Of a stretch of DNA of 31,940 nucleotides, positions 31,618 to 31,940 are shown one piece after another (position 1 is the stretch's first letter; each line of letters opens with the position of its first letter). A program made the translations under genes and the position numbers. The notes beneath the pieces were generated by a model. The model made no database searches and had not been told where the DNA came from. It saw only the letters and a program-made list of their open reading frames with translations. The DNA is from an uncultured Clostridia bacterium (lineage in GTDB: Bacteria > Bacillota > Clostridia > UBA1381), in assembly GCA_934476675.1 (NCBI GenBank), contig CAKSOE010000036.1, positions 1-31,940 of the forward strand, given 5' to 3'.

Positions 31618-31818
31618 TTATAACGACAGCAAGTCACTGTAATCGGCGGGCAGTACGTTTGCAAGAAAAACTATCTCAATATCCGTTACAAACCGCTTAC
31701 CGCATTCTATGCGCTGTATGACGTTTTTGTCGATATCAAGTCCGGCAAGCTGCAATCTGTCCGCAAACTCGCGCTGCGATATTTTCATCGCTTTTCTGTA
31801 TTCCGCAATTCTATAATA
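31618..31818 (-). pseudogene. XRE-family HTH regulator, start missing
   Basis: Reading the minus strand from about 31818 gives 66 residues with a typical XRE helix-turn-helix: RIAEYRKAMKISQREFADRL, then VIQRIECGKRFVTDIEIV and a short tail LPADYSDLLSL ending at the stop 31620-31618. The domain lacks only its first few residues; upstream the frame meets TGA (31821-31819), and no ATG precedes RIAEYRK. An internal Met (at 31788) would cut helix 1. The gene therefore looks broken by an insertion or rearrangement at about 31818, unless a rare ATT start is used. Confidence 0.7.
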
Positions 31819-31940
31819 TCAAGGCTGATTTAAGAAATGTGCAAGCACCTCAAGAGGAACAAGCTGCATCAGATGTATCTGCATTGATAGAGCAACTGCA
31901 AAAATCTCCCGAATTGTTGCAAATGCCATCACAGTTAATT
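31812..31940 (+). CDS. Unidentified open frame running off the window
   Basis: From the XRE break onward a plus-strand frame is open to the last base: YNIKADLRNVQAPQ, EEQAASDVSALIEQLQKSPE, LLQMPSQLI. The Gln/Glu-rich, helix-favouring composition looks like real coding sequence, but the 5' end is unclear (upstream it runs antisense to the XRE remnant) and I do not recognise the family. Possibly the interior of a gene from an inserted element. Confidence 0.35.

Noticed and set aside
31500..31721. 73-residue plus-strand frame
   Set aside because: It begins inside the tRNA-Thr gene and runs through the terminator and the XRE remnant, so it is not coding.
1..31940. CRISPR array, insertion-sequence transposase, rRNA or toxin-antitoxin pair
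   Set aside because: Looked for and not seen: no regularly spaced repeats, no DDE or HUH transposase and no rRNA-like segment; the small gene beside the recombinase does not resemble a toxin or antitoxin.

Overview
The window looks like chromosomal DNA from an endospore-forming, low-to-moderate-GC Bacillota (class Clostridia). The grounds are a cotJABC spore-coat operon, spoVG, an rpsU-yqeY pair, AGGAGG-type ribosome binding sites, S-layer-homology (SLH) anchored surface proteins, and an ABC sugar importer encoded without its own ATPase. The many secreted glycan-active and SLH proteins recall gut pectin or hemicellulose degraders such as Monoglobus; that placement is only an inference.

Layout. 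(1) 1-2799: 3' part of a large SLH surface protein, closed by a terminator. (2) 2950-4332, minus: a GH13 alpha-glucosidase that has lost its N-terminal ~90-100 residues. (3) 4471-5472: cotJA-cotJB-cotJC, overlapping genes. (4) 5494-7243, minus: a large serine recombinase and a small upstream gene, a possible mobile remnant placed 21 nt behind cotJC. (5) 7410-9719, minus: a membrane-bound AraC-family regulator, divergent from (6) 9945-27685, a nine-gene, ~17.7-kb gene run on the plus strand: solute-binding lipoprotein, two permeases, a secreted clan-A glycoside hydrolase with a CBM9-like domain, a secreted protein of four tandem jelly-roll-like modules, a second secreted clan-A hydrolase, two SLH-anchored non-enzymatic proteins, and an FAD-dependent oxidoreductase. 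(7) 28043-31560: housekeeping block with spoVG (minus), murC, a DUF1836 gene, rpsU, yqeY and tRNA-Thr(CGT). (8) 31618-31940: a broken XRE regulator meeting an unidentified open frame at the window edge.

How it works together (inference): the AraC protein would sense an extracellular signal through its periplasm-side domain and switch on the divergent operon through two TGTTACA half-sites lying just upstream of a good sigma-A promoter. The secreted hydrolases and binding modules would process a plant or host glycan at the cell surface, the SLH proteins would hold or organise the surface layer, and the importer would bring in oligosaccharides using a shared MsmX-type ATPase from elsewhere in the genome. 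Enzyme and surface proteins of the locus share accessory modules (an Ig-like domain and a C-terminal domain ending in a F-L-W-D motif), which is the most promising lead for something not yet described.
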